A DNA stretch of 42,167 nucleotides from Anaerolineae bacterium (GTDB lineage: Bacteria > Chloroflexota > Anaerolineae > J102), in contig JALXCB010000146.1 of the NCBI GenBank assembly GCA_026991225.1, positions 1-42,167 of the forward strand, read 5' to 3'. Made by a program: the position numbers and the translations under genes. Positions 16,162 to 24,448 of this stretch are shown one piece after another. The notes below the pieces were generated by a model. That model was given only the letters and a program-made list of their open reading frames with translations, did no database searches and had not been told where the DNA came from. Every line of letters begins with the position of its first letter. Position 1 is the first letter of the stretch.

Positions 16162-16851
16162 ATGCCCCCCCGCCATCGCATCCCCAAAGTCAAAATCTGC
16201 GGCCTGACCCGCTTCGAGGACGCGGCCGCGGCCATCGAAGCAGGCGCAGACCTGCTCGGATTCATCTTCTACGAGAAATCCCCGCGCTATCTTGATCCCG
16301 AACAGGCCCGCGATCTCATCCACGAACTCCACCGCGCCTATCCGGTGGACCCGGAGAAACCCCGCTACCGCACGGTGGGCGTGTTCGTGAACCGGCCCGC
16401 GCCCTATATCGCGGCCATCATGGCCCTGGCCGGGCTGGATTGGGCGCAGCTCAGCGGGGATGAGCCCGTAGGCGTGCTGGAAGCGCTCCACAAACGGGCC
16501 TACAAGGCCATCCGCCCCCGCACCTACGAGGAGGCGGACGCGGAAGCCAGCTTCTACGCGGCCCTCTCGCCCCGCTTCGGCCCGCGGCTGCTCATCGACG
16601 CCTATCGGCCGGGCGAGTACGGGGGCACGGGCCAGCGGGCCGATTGGGTCATCGCGGCGAAGCTGGCCCAACTGCGCAGCATCCTCCTGGCGGGCGGTCT
16701 CAATCCCGACAACGTGGCCGAGGCCGTGCGCGCGGTGCGGCCCTGGGGCGTGGACGTGAGCTCGGGCGTGGAGCAAGCGCCCGGGATCAAGGATCATGAC
16801 GCCATTCGGGCGTTTGTGAATCGCGCGAAAGCCGCTTCAGAGGAACACTGA
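16162..16851 (+). CDS. trpF: Phosphoribosylanthranilate isomerase
   Basis: Third-step enzyme of tryptophan synthesis from anthranilate (isomerises N-(5-phosphoribosyl)anthranilate), a TIM-barrel of 229 residues. Seen are KVKICGLTRFEDA with the catalytic Cys at the N-terminus, GFIFYEKSPRYL, LSGDEP, LLAGGLNPDNVAEAV and GVDVSSGVEQAPGIKD with the catalytic Asp and phosphate-binding strand. The ATG at 16162 is chosen because conserved sequence starts soon after it and the open frame upstream is repeat. No ribosome site is visible. No other trp gene is in the window, so it is separated from the rest of the pathway. Confidence 0.95.
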   Translation: MPPRHRIPKVKICGLTRFEDAAAAIEAGADLLGFIFYEKSPRYLDPEQARDLIHELHRAYPVDPEKPRYRTVGVFVNRPAPYIAAIMALAGLDWAQLSGDEPVGVLEALHKRAYKAIRPRTYEEADAEASFYAALSPRFGPRLLIDAYRPGEYGGTGQRADWVIAAKLAQLRSILLAGGLNPDNVAEAVRAVRPWGVDVSSGVEQAPGIKDHDAIRAFVNRAKAASEEH

Positions 16852-16890
16852 GCACTCTGAGATTTCACAGAGGGCGCTGAGGAAAATTCA

Positions 16891-16918
16891 AATCCCAACC
16901 CCAATTCCAATTCATTCC
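16891..16918 (-). repeat. GGATTN hexamer array, copy 2
   Basis: On the - strand this reads as GGAATGAATTGGAATTGGGG-like units. An ACAGAG/CTGAG tract at 16846-16880 precedes it. Together they fill the 78-nt trpF-asd gap. Confidence 0.45.
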
Positions 16919-16929
16919 AGTATTCGCTC

Positions 16930-17985
16930 ATGGACAAAAAAATCCCCGTCGGCATCATTGGCGCCACCGGCGCTGTGGGCCAGCGTTTCATCTCCCTGCT
17001 GGCCGACCATCCCTGGTTCGAGATCACCGACCTGCTGGCTTCGGAGCGGTCCGCGGGCCAGCGCTACGGCGACGTGGTCAACTGGATCCTGCCTGATCCT
17101 CTGCCCGCGCGCGTCGCCGATCTGACAGTGCGGCAGGCGGACGAAGGCCGGGCCGACGCCCGCGTCCTCTTCTCCGCCCTGCCCGCGTCCCAGGCCCGGG
17201 CGCTGGAGCCCCTCTTCGCCTCCCGCGGCCACTACATTTTCTCCAACGCCTCCGCCTTCCGCATGGCCGAGGACGTCCCCCTGGTCATCACCGAGGTCAA
17301 TCCCGACCATCTGGACATGATCCCGGAGCAACAGGCCCGCCGCGGGTGGGATGGCTTCATCGTGTGCAACGCCAACTGCACCACCACCCACCTGGTGGGC
17401 GCGCTCCATCCCCTGCATCTGGCCTTTGGGGTGACGAAGGCGTTCGTGGCCACCCTGCAGGCCGCGTCGGGCGCAGGCTATCCCGGCATCCCCGCCATGG
17501 ACCTCATCGACAACGTGGTGCCCCACAGCTATGGCGAGGAGCAGAAGGTGGAGACGGAGCCCCGCAAGATCATGGGGGATTTTGTAGATGGTCGGTTCCA
17601 GTTTGCGGACATGACCCTGACCGCGCACTGCCATCGCGTGCCCGTGCTGGACGGCCACACCGAGGCGGTCTCGGTGGCGTTGGGGCGGGAGGCAACGCGC
17701 GAGGATATTCTCGACGCGTTTCGAAGCTATCGCCGCCTGCCGCAGGAGCTTGGGCTGCCCAGCGCGCCCGACCCGGCCGTGGTCGTGGTCGAGGGGATGC
17801 ACCGGCCTCAACCCCGGCTGGATCGCATGGCCGGGCGGGGCATGGCCACGGTGGTGGGGCGTATCCGCCCGTGCAATCTGCTGGACTGGCGCTTTTCGCT
17901 GCTCGGGCATAACACCATTCGCGGGGCCGCGGGCGGCTCCATCCTTAATGCCGAACTCATGGGCTATTGGGGACGGTTGGGTTGA
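16930..17985 (+). CDS. asd: Aspartate-semialdehyde dehydrogenase, archaeal/fungal type
   Basis: Reductive dephosphorylation of aspartyl phosphate to aspartate semialdehyde, the branch point to lysine, threonine and methionine; 351 residues. The NADP loop is VGIIGATGAVGQRF. The catalytic Cys is in VCNANCTTTH. Archaeal/fungal-type signatures are SNASAFRMAEDVPLVITEVNP, QAASGAGYPG, KVETEPRKIMGDF and CHRVPVLDGHTEAVSV with the catalytic His. ArgC was considered, but the NANCTTTH and DGHTE blocks fit Asd. No ribosome site; a TATTCG hexamer lies immediately upstream of the ATG. The helicase follows after 6 nt. Confidence 0.93.
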   Translation: MDKKIPVGIIGATGAVGQRFISLLADHPWFEITDLLASERSAGQRYGDVVNWILPDPLPARVADLTVRQADEGRADARVLFSALPASQARALEPLFASRGHYIFSNASAFRMAEDVPLVITEVNPDHLDMIPEQQARRGWDGFIVCNANCTTTHLVGALHPLHLAFGVTKAFVATLQAASGAGYPGIPAMDLIDNVVPHSYGEEQKVETEPRKIMGDFVDGRFQFADMTLTAHCHRVPVLDGHTEAVSVALGREATREDILDAFRSYRRLPQELGLPSAPDPAVVVVEGMHRPQPRLDRMAGRGMATVVGRIRPCNLLDWRFSLLGHNTIRGAAGGSILNAELMGYWGRLG

Positions 17986-17991
17986 AAACAA

Positions 17992-20553
17992 ATGCCCCTC
18001 GCCCGCATCCTCGCCCGCTTCCAGACCGACCCCAGCCTGCGCACCCGCATCACCGCGTGGGAGCGCATTCCCGCGCGGGAAGCGGAGATTGCAGCCTGGC
18101 CCGAGACCCTGGACCCGCGGCTGCCCCTGGCCCTGGCCGCACGCGGCATCCGCCAGCCCTACAGCCATCAGGCCCGGGCCGCGGAGCTCGCGCTCGCGGG
18201 CCAGCACGTCCTGGTCGTCACCCCCACCGCGTCGGGCAAGACCCTGGCCTACAACCTGCCCGTCCTCCACTGGCTGCTCAACGATCCCGACGCCCGCGCC
18301 CTCTACCTCTTCCCCACCAAAGCCCTGGCCCAGGACCAGCTCCAGACCCTCCAGGAGCTCATCGACGCGCTTCACGCCGACATTTCCGTCGCGGTCTACG
18401 ACGGCGACACGCCCAAAGCCCACCGCAAACGCATCCGCGAGCAGGCCCGCATCGTCCTCACCAATCCCGACATGCTGCACACGGGCATCCTGCCTCACCA
18501 CACCGCGTGGATGGCGTTCTTCCGCGGACTGCGGGCCGTGGTCATCGATGAAATCCACACCTACCGCGGCGTCTTCGGGTCCCACGTGGCCAACGTGCTG
18601 CGCCGTCTGAAGCGCGTCGCCAGTTTCTATCAGGACGCGACGCCTGCGCAAGCGCCCGTGCAATATCTTCTCGCCTCCGCCACCATCGCCAACCCGGCGG
18701 CGCACGCGGAGCGGCTCATCGAAGCGCCCGTGGCCCTGGTGGCCCGCAATGGTGCGCCTTCGGGCGAGAAGCATTTCATCTTTCTCAACCCGCCCCTGGT
18801 GGACCGAGACCTGGGCCTGCGGCGCAGCAACCTGCTGGAAGCCCAGCAGTTGGGCGTGACCCTCCTGCGCGAAGGCGTCCAGACCATCTTCTTCGCCCGC
18901 GCCCGCATGACCGCGGAGCTGCTGCTCACCTACCTGCGGGAGGGGCTGGAGCGCCAGGGCGTGCGGGGCGTCGTGGTGCAAGGGTATCGCGGGGGCTATC
19001 TCCCCCGGCAGCGCCGGGCCATCGAGCGGGGCCTGCGGGAGGGCGACATCCACGGCGTGGTGGCCACGAACGCGCTGGAACTGGGGGTGGACATCGGCCA
19101 GCTTCAGGCCGCGGTGCTCACGGGCTTTCCGGGCACCATTGCCAGCGCCTGGCAGCAGGCGGGCCGCGCGGGCCGTCGGGGCGAGGTCTCGTTGGCCGCG
19201 CTCATCGCCGGCGGCGGCGCTCTGGACCAGTACATCATCCAGCACCCCGACTACTTCTTCGGACGCTCGCCCGAACACGCGCTCATCAACCCCGACAACC
19301 TGGTCATCCTGGTGGAACACCTGCGCTGCGCCGCGTTCGAGCTGCCCTTTCGCACGGGCGAGGCCTTCGGGCGCTTCCAGTTCACCGAAGAGGCGCTGGC
19401 CATGCTCCAGGAGGAGGGGGAGGTGATGCAGGCCGGGGATCGCTGGTTCTGGACGTCGGAAAGCTATCCCGCGGGCGAGGTGAGCCTGCGCACCGCCTCG
19501 CCCGACCGCATCCTCATCCTGGAGGAAGACGAAACCATCGGCGAGATGGACCGGGAGACCGCGCCGGCCCTGCTGCATGAAGGGGCCATCTATCTGCACG
19601 AGGGCCGCGCCTATCTGGTGGAGAAACTGGATTGGGACGAGGGCCACGCGTGGGTGACGCCCGCCCAGGTGGATTATTACACCCGCGCCATCAGCGTCTC
19701 CCAGGCCGACGTACTGGCCGTGGAGGCGCAGGAGGCGGGTCGGGCGCTGCGCGGGTGGGGCGAGGTCGCCATCCATTCCCGGGTCACCGGCTATCGCCGG
19801 GTGAAGCGCTGGACCCACGAGGTGCTGGGCTATGGCGACGTCGATCTGCCCGAGACCGTGCTGGAGACCACGGGCTACTGGCTGGCCGTGGCCGATGAGG
19901 TGGTGGATGCGCTGCGGGAGATGCGGTTGTGGGCCAGCGATCCCAACGACTACGGCCCCAACTGGCCCGAACAGCGGGCCAAAGCCCGGGCCCGGGACGG
20001 CTATCGCTGCGTGCTGTGCGGCGCGGCCGAGCCGCCGGGCCAGCCCCACGACGTGCATCACATTCGCCCCTTCCGCACCTATGGCTACATCCCCGGCGTC
20101 AACGAGAATTACAAGCTGGCCAACCGGCTGGAGAACCTGCGCACCCTGTGCCGCTCATGCCACCAGAAGGTGGAGCGGGGCCAGCGGCTGCGTTCGGGCC
20201 TGAGCGGGCTGGCCTATCTGTTGCACAACCTCGCGCCCCTGCACCTCATGTGCGACCCCAGCGATTTGGGCTATCTCATCGAGCCCCTGGCCGCGCACAC
20301 GCAACGCCCCACCATCCTCCTCTACGACCAGGCTCCAGGCGGCATCGGCCTCTCCGAGCGCCTGTATGACCTCCAGCCGCAGTTGCTGGACGCCGCGCGG
20401 GAGGTGGTGGCCACGTGCGGGTGCAGTCATGGCTGCCCCGCCTGCGTGGGCCCGGTCACCGAAGGGGCCGAAGCCCTGGATTGGGACGCGAAGGCATTGA
20501 CATTGGCCCTGCTGGAGGCGCTCAGCGACGATGAAGCTGAAACGGACGAGTGA
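17992..20553 (+). CDS. MrfA/YprA-like DEAD/DEAH helicase with internal HNH nuclease domain
   Basis: Superfamily 2 helicase of 853 residues. Motif I is TPTASGKT (residues 77-84), motif II DEIH near 186, motif III SATI, and motif VI QQAGRAGRRG. A DUF1998/MZB-type C-terminal region is recognised by VTGYRRVKRWTHEVLGYGD, IYD-like LLYDQAPGGIGLSERL and the zinc cluster CGCSHGCPAC near 808-817. This is the layout of MrfA/YprA, a 3'-5' helicase linked to mitomycin-type damage repair in Bacillus. Unusually, residues about 660-727 form a full HNH domain: RDGYRCVLCG, DVHHIRPF, NRLENLRTLCRSCHQK. It lies between the ETTGYWL helix and GLSGLAYLLHNLAPL. Start: ATG 6 nt after asd; no ribosome site. Nuclease activity is inferred. 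Confidence 0.9.
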   Translation: MPLARILARFQTDPSLRTRITAWERIPAREAEIAAWPETLDPRLPLALAARGIRQPYSHQARAAELALAGQHVLVVTPTASGKTLAYNLPVLHWLLNDPDARALYLFPTKALAQDQLQTLQELIDALHADISVAVYDGDTPKAHRKRIREQARIVLTNPDMLHTGILPHHTAWMAFFRGLRAVVIDEIHTYRGVFGSHVANVLRRLKRVASFYQDATPAQAPVQYLLASATIANPAAHAERLIEAPVALVARNGAPSGEKHFIFLNPPLVDRDLGLRRSNLLEAQQLGVTLLREGVQTIFFARARMTAELLLTYLREGLERQGVRGVVVQGYRGGYLPRQRRAIERGLREGDIHGVVATNALELGVDIGQLQAAVLTGFPGTIASAWQQAGRAGRRGEVSLAALIAGGGALDQYIIQHPDYFFGRSPEHALINPDNLVILVEHLRCAAFELPFRTGEAFGRFQFTEEALAMLQEEGEVMQAGDRWFWTSESYPAGEVSLRTASPDRILILEEDETIGEMDRETAPALLHEGAIYLHEGRAYLVEKLDWDEGHAWVTPAQVDYYTRAISVSQADVLAVEAQEAGRALRGWGEVAIHSRVTGYRRVKRWTHEVLGYGDVDLPETVLETTGYWLAVADEVVDALREMRLWASDPNDYGPNWPEQRAKARARDGYRCVLCGAAEPPGQPHDVHHIRPFRTYGYIPGVNENYKLANRLENLRTLCRSCHQKVERGQRLRSGLSGLAYLLHNLAPLHLMCDPSDLGYLIEPLAAHTQRPTILLYDQAPGGIGLSERLYDLQPQLLDAAREVVATCGCSHGCPACVGPVTEGAEALDWDAKALTLALLEALSDDEAETDE

Positions 20554-20591
20554 GCGCGGGAAGCCAGCCCATGATGCGTGATCCATGAACC

Positions 20592-21230
20592 ATGCCCCAC
20601 TACATTCTCTTCCACAAGCCCTACGGCGTGCTCACCCAGTTCACCGATGCGGAAGGTCGCCCGACCCTGGGCGATTATATCGATCTGCCAGGGGTGTATG
20701 CGGCCGGGCGGTTGGATAAGAACAGCGAAGGGCTGCTTCTGCTGACCGACGACGGCGACGTGCTGCATCGGGTGACGCATCCCCGCTGGAAACTGCCCAA
20801 GACCTATCTGGTGCAGGTGGAAGGGACGCCCGACGAAGCCGCATTGCAGAAGCTGCGGGAGGGCGTGATGGTGAAGGGGAAAAAGACGGCGCCCGCCGAG
20901 GTGCAATTGCTGAGCGAGCCGCCCGATCTGCCGCCCCGCGAGGTGCGGCAATATCATCCCACCCCCTGGCTGCGCATCACCATCCGCGAAGGGCGTAAGC
21001 GTCAGGTGCGGCGCATGACCGCGGCCGTGGGGCTCCCCACCCTGCGGTTGGTGCGGGTGGCCATCGGGCCGTTGACGCTGGGCGATCTGTCGCCGGGCGC
21101 ATGGCGGGAGCTGACCGACGAGGAGCGGGAAGTGCTCTTGCGGGCCATTGGACTCGATCCCCGGCGTCCTCCGACGCCCAAAACGCCCTTTCGCCCTCGC
21201 CGCCGGGGCAGGCGCAAGCCGCGAAGATAG
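20592..21230 (+). CDS. RsuA/RluE-family rRNA pseudouridine synthase
   Basis: Isomerises a specific uridine in rRNA to pseudouridine; 212 residues. It lacks an S4 domain and starts straight into ILFHKPYGVLTQFTD, as RluE does. The catalytic Asp is in AGRLDKNSEGLLLLTDDG, with later motifs LPKTYLVQVEG, REGRKRQVRRM and TLRLVRVAIGPLTLGDL. The last 25 residues are very basic (PRRPPTPKTPFRPRRRGRR) and likely bind RNA. The exact target cannot be read; RluE-like modification of 23S rRNA is the closest guess. The 38-nt gap before it holds a fragment of the GATGCGTGATCCATG palindromic repeat. Confidence 0.9.
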   Translation: MPHYILFHKPYGVLTQFTDAEGRPTLGDYIDLPGVYAAGRLDKNSEGLLLLTDDGDVLHRVTHPRWKLPKTYLVQVEGTPDEAALQKLREGVMVKGKKTAPAEVQLLSEPPDLPPREVRQYHPTPWLRITIREGRKRQVRRMTAAVGLPTLRLVRVAIGPLTLGDLSPGAWRELTDEEREVLLRAIGLDPRRPPTPKTPFRPRRRGRRKPRR

Positions 21231-21234
21231 GGCA

Positions 21235-21263
21235 TTGTCAGGTTGGCCGGGATTTGTTATAAT
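21235..21263 (+). promoter_or_regulatory. Sigma-70-type promoter of ftsK
   Basis: TTGTCA (21235-21240) and TATAAT (21258-21263) are separated by 17 nt. The expected start point near 21270 gives a leader of about 40 nt before the ftsK ATG. It begins right after the pseudouridine synthase stop codon. Confidence 0.8.
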
Positions 21264-21308
21264 GCGTCCAGCGAACACATGAGCTAACCATCCCCCCCCG
21301 ACGCGATC

Positions 21309-23813
21309 ATGGCCAAACGTGCATCCACCTCCCCCTCCCAAAAAGCCGCCGGCAAGAAAAGGACGTATGCGGCCGCGAAGAAGTCCGGCAGCCGCAGCCG
21401 TTCCAAATCCACGAAATCGAAAAGGAAACGCAGTTCCCGCAAGAAGAATTCGAGTTGGGACAAGTTCCTCCAGGCCGTGATCAGCGGACAGGCTCTGGGC
21501 GTGGTGATGGTCTTGGTAGGCGTTTTTACGTTGTTGGCCCTGCTCAGCAGCCAGCGGGGTGCGGTGACGGCCTGGTGGATCGACCTCATGAGCCTGATGT
21601 TCGGCGTGGGAGTGTATTGGCTACCCGTCGTGTTGCTGGTCTCGGGCATTTTCATCTTCCTGTATAGCCAGGGCTATCGGGGCTGGTTTACGCCCGTGCG
21701 TTTTGTGGGCTTCCTGCTCTTTTGGGCGACCTTGCAGGCCCTGATCCATCTCATCGGCGTCACCCGTCATGCCGAGCTGGCTTCCCCGCGGCCAGGCGAT
21801 TACGGCGGCGTCACCGGCTGGTGGCTCACCCAAACCCTGCTCTCGGCCCTGGGGCCCTTCCTGACCGGCGTCATCGTCCTGGCGATGATGGCGCTGGGGG
21901 TCATCCTCATGTTTGGGGTGAGCTGGCAGGCCCTGCAGAATACGCTTTTGGCGGGCGTTGCGGCCGTGGGGGCCGGCATGGCCGCGTTGGGCGCGCAGTT
22001 GCGCGGCCGCGGGCCCGGTCTGGCCGAAGGGTTGCGTTCGGGCTGGACGCGCTCTGTTCTGTGGATGAAGGGACTGCGCCGCCCCAAACCCCAAACGCCG
22101 CCCATCCCCCAACCTGCGCCCGAACTCAACGGCGCGGTCAGCACGCTGCCCTCTGATACGCATCCCCCAAGCGTGATCCTCGAACCCTCCGAACCCTCGG
22201 TGCGCATTGTCGGAAGCGAGAACACGGATTGGCGGCTGCCTCGCATCGATGACATTCTCGATCCGGGCTCCTCGGGCGAGATCACCGAGGAGGACCTGGC
22301 GGAGCGGGCCCGCATCATCGAAGATACCCTCAACGCGTTCGGCGTCCCCGTCACCGTGGTCGAGGTGAACAAAGGCCCGGTGGTGACGCAGTTCGGCGTG
22401 AAGCCGGGGTATGTCATCCGCAAGGTGCGGGGGGAGGAGAAGCGGATGAAGGTGCGGGTGAGCAAGATCCAGGCCCTCGCCAGCGACCTTTCCCTGGCCC
22501 TGGCCGCCTCGCCCATCCGCATCGAAGCGCCCGTGCCCGGTCGCGATATCGTGGGCATCGAGGTACCCAATCAGGCCATCAGCATGGTCACCCTGCGCAG
22601 CATCCTGGAATCGGAGGAGTTCGCGGCGTTGAAAGCGCCGTTGAAGATCGCCCTGGGGCAGGATGTATCGGGCCGAGCGGTTGCGGCCAGCCTCGCCCGC
22701 ATGCCGCATTTGCTCATCGCCGGGGCCACAGGCTCGGGCAAATCGGTCTGCGTCAACGCCATCATCTGCTCCTTCCTCTTCCAATACACCCCCGACGACC
22801 TGCGCTTCATCCTGGTCGATCCCAAACGGGTGGAGCTGACCGTGTACAATGGCATCCCCCATCTCATCGACAACGTCATCACCGACGTGGAGACGGTGGT
22901 GTCGGTGTTGGGGTGGGCCGTGCGGGAGATGGAGACGCGCTACAAGAAGCTGGAGAAGGCGGGCGCGCGCAATATCGAGGCCTACAACGCCCGCATGGTG
23001 GCCGAGGGCCGGCCCAAGATGCCCTACACCGTCATCGTCATCGACGAGTTGGCCGATATCATGATGATGTCGCCCGACGAGGTGGAGAAGCTGCTGGTGC
23101 GGCTGGCGCAGATGGCCCGGGCCGTGGGCATTCATCTCGTGCTGGCCACGCAGCGCCCTTCGGTGAACGTGGTCACCGGCCTGATCAAGGCCAATTTCCC
23201 CTCCCGCATCGCCTTCGCGGTCACCAGCCAGGTGGATTCCCGGGTGATTCTGGATACGCCGGGCGCGGAGAAGCTGCTGGGCCGGGGCGATATGCTGTTC
23301 ATGCGGCCCGATTCGGCCAAGTTGGCCCGCCTGCAGGGCGCGTTCGTCTCCGACGCGGAGGTGCATCGGCTGGCGCGCTACTGGCGGGGTCAGCGGGGCC
23401 TGACCGCGGAGCCCGCGTCCGAGCTCGCGGTGGAGCCAACCATCCAGCGGCCGCTCTGGCGCGAGACGCCATCGCAATCGGAAGCCTCGCGCCGCGATCC
23501 TCTGTACGATGAGGCCGTGGCCGTGGTGCAGGAAGCGGGTCGGGCCAGCGTCAGTCTGTTGCAACGGCGGTTGCAGATCGGCTACACCCGCGCGGCCCGG
23601 CTCATCGACATGATGGAGGCGGACGGCGTCGTCGGGCCGGACCAGGGGGGCAGCCGCGGGCGTGAGGTGCTGGCAGGGCGGGAGCCCGTCGTCGAGACCG
23701 CGCCCGAGCCCGAATACGAGCCGCCCTTCCCCGCGCCCGCGGACGCGCCCGAACCCCCGCCCTGGGAGGATGTCGATGATGGGGAGTGGGAGGACCCGTC
23801 GGAGCCGTTGTAG
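21309..23813 (+). CDS. ftsK: DNA translocase FtsK/SpoIIIE
   Basis: Septal DNA pump that clears and orients chromosomes at division; 834 residues. The N-terminus is a strongly basic Lys/Ser/Arg tail (1-50), followed by four to five membrane helices (about 58-225) and a short Pro-rich linker. The motor has the alpha/beta domain from about 300 and Walker A LIAGATGSGKSVC near 466-478. Walker B is TVIVIDELADIMM, followed by LVLATQRPSVNVVTG. A gamma winged-helix domain (DPLYDEAVAVVQEAGRASVSLLQRRLQIGY, about 733-795) would read KOPS-like sites. The C-terminus is acidic and Pro-rich. It has its own promoter. Confidence 0.96.
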   Translation: MAKRASTSPSQKAAGKKRTYAAAKKSGSRSRSKSTKSKRKRSSRKKNSSWDKFLQAVISGQALGVVMVLVGVFTLLALLSSQRGAVTAWWIDLMSLMFGVGVYWLPVVLLVSGIFIFLYSQGYRGWFTPVRFVGFLLFWATLQALIHLIGVTRHAELASPRPGDYGGVTGWWLTQTLLSALGPFLTGVIVLAMMALGVILMFGVSWQALQNTLLAGVAAVGAGMAALGAQLRGRGPGLAEGLRSGWTRSVLWMKGLRRPKPQTPPIPQPAPELNGAVSTLPSDTHPPSVILEPSEPSVRIVGSENTDWRLPRIDDILDPGSSGEITEEDLAERARIIEDTLNAFGVPVTVVEVNKGPVVTQFGVKPGYVIRKVRGEEKRMKVRVSKIQALASDLSLALAASPIRIEAPVPGRDIVGIEVPNQAISMVTLRSILESEEFAALKAPLKIALGQDVSGRAVAASLARMPHLLIAGATGSGKSVCVNAIICSFLFQYTPDDLRFILVDPKRVELTVYNGIPHLIDNVITDVETVVSVLGWAVREMETRYKKLEKAGARNIEAYNARMVAEGRPKMPYTVIVIDELADIMMMSPDEVEKLLVRLAQMARAVGIHLVLATQRPSVNVVTGLIKANFPSRIAFAVTSQVDSRVILDTPGAEKLLGRGDMLFMRPDSAKLARLQGAFVSDAEVHRLARYWRGQRGLTAEPASELAVEPTIQRPLWRETPSQSEASRRDPLYDEAVAVVQEAGRASVSLLQRRLQIGYTRAARLIDMMEADGVVGPDQGGSRGREVLAGREPVVETAPEPEYEPPFPAPADAPEPPPWEDVDDGEWEDPSEPL

Positions 23814-23842
23814 GGCGGGAAGGGCGAAGAGTCATTCCCGGC

Positions 23843-24056
23843 GGGTGCGTTTCAATTTGGGGGCAAAAAATCATCGTCGATTCGTCGCCAAGCACTGGCC
23901 GAGTAAACTCGGGCTTTTTGGGCGCTTCGCGCCAGTGGTCGACCTTCGTCGACCTGTTGCATACGGTGAAAATGGACGGCGGAGGCCGTCCACTGGCCGC
24001 AGGCCTGAAGCGCCCGACTTGAGTCGGCTAGTGCGCCCCATTTTTGAAACGCACCC
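23843..24056. mobile_element. 214-bp hairpin-array MITE-like element
   Basis: Starts GGGTGCGTTTCAA (23843-23855) and ends with its exact complement (24044-24056). It is flanked by the perfect 9-bp direct repeat ATTCCCGGC (23834-23842 and 24057-24065). The inside is a row of small hairpins: CCGAG-TAAA-CTCGG, GGCGC-TTC-GCGCC, GGTCGAC-CTTC-GTCGACC, TGGACGG-N6-CCGTCCA, GGCC-GCA-GGCC and CCGAC-TTGA-GTCGG. It codes for no plausible protein. It lies between ftsK and the vapB-like gene. Confidence 0.85.
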
Positions 24057-24138
24057 ATTCCCGGCAAGACGCTTGTGCAGACATGGATCAGGTGGTATGA
24101 TTCATTGTAGCAACTTGATTTCCTTTGAGATGATGATT

Positions 24139-24378
24139 ATGGAACGCACGCTAACGTTAGATCTTCCCGAAGAAATATATGAACCGCTGGCTGAGGCGGC
24201 CAGAAAACGCGGCTCTACGCCTGAGGACCTGGCAAAAGAGTGGCTCGCGTCCGCTCTGCATCATGCCATGAATGATCCCATCGAGAAATTTATCGGCGCT
24301 TTCAACAGCCGTGGCGTAGATTGGGCTGATCAGCATGATAGCTACCTTGGTCAGGCTGTCCGGCTGGCCTCCCCCTGA
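24139..24378 (+). CDS. VapB-like antitoxin, C-terminus altered by a repeat
   Basis: About 79 residues starting MERTLTLDLPEEIYEPLAEAARKRGSTPEDLAKEWL, a ribbon-helix-helix-like N-terminus typical of antitoxins paired with PIN toxins. A conserved-looking end (DPIEKFIGAFNSRGVDWADQHDSYLGQAVR) follows. From about base 24360 the frame runs into the 89-nt repeat, and a stop comes a few codons later. ATGs at 24130 and 24133 are alternative starts. The partner toxin is broken just downstream, so the pair is probably a decayed remnant, though this half could still be made. Confidence 0.65.
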   Translation: MERTLTLDLPEEIYEPLAEAARKRGSTPEDLAKEWLASALHHAMNDPIEKFIGAFNSRGVDWADQHDSYLGQAVRLASP

Positions 24379-24448
24379 GCGTAGCTCGGGGGGAGGTTGG
24401 AGGGGGACCACGCGACCGAAGGAAAAAACCACAGACTTTTGTCAGTCA
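24360..24448 (-). repeat. 89-nt dispersed repeat, copy 2, within vapBC
   Basis: Reverse-strand copy of 15494-15582 (83 of 89 identical). It replaces the last codons of the antitoxin and the 5' half of the toxin gene. No flanking target duplication is visible, so a deletion must have accompanied or followed its arrival. Confidence 0.8.

Noticed and set aside
16930-17985. ArgC (N-acetyl-glutamyl-phosphate reductase) for the asd gene
   Set aside because: The SNASAFRM, NANCTTTH and DGHTEAVSV blocks are those of archaeal/fungal-type aspartate-semialdehyde dehydrogenase.
23662-24138. A long open frame joined to the antitoxin
   Set aside because: It covers the ftsK end in another frame and the whole MITE-like element, with low-complexity Arg/Pro-rich translation; only the part from 24139 looks like a protein.
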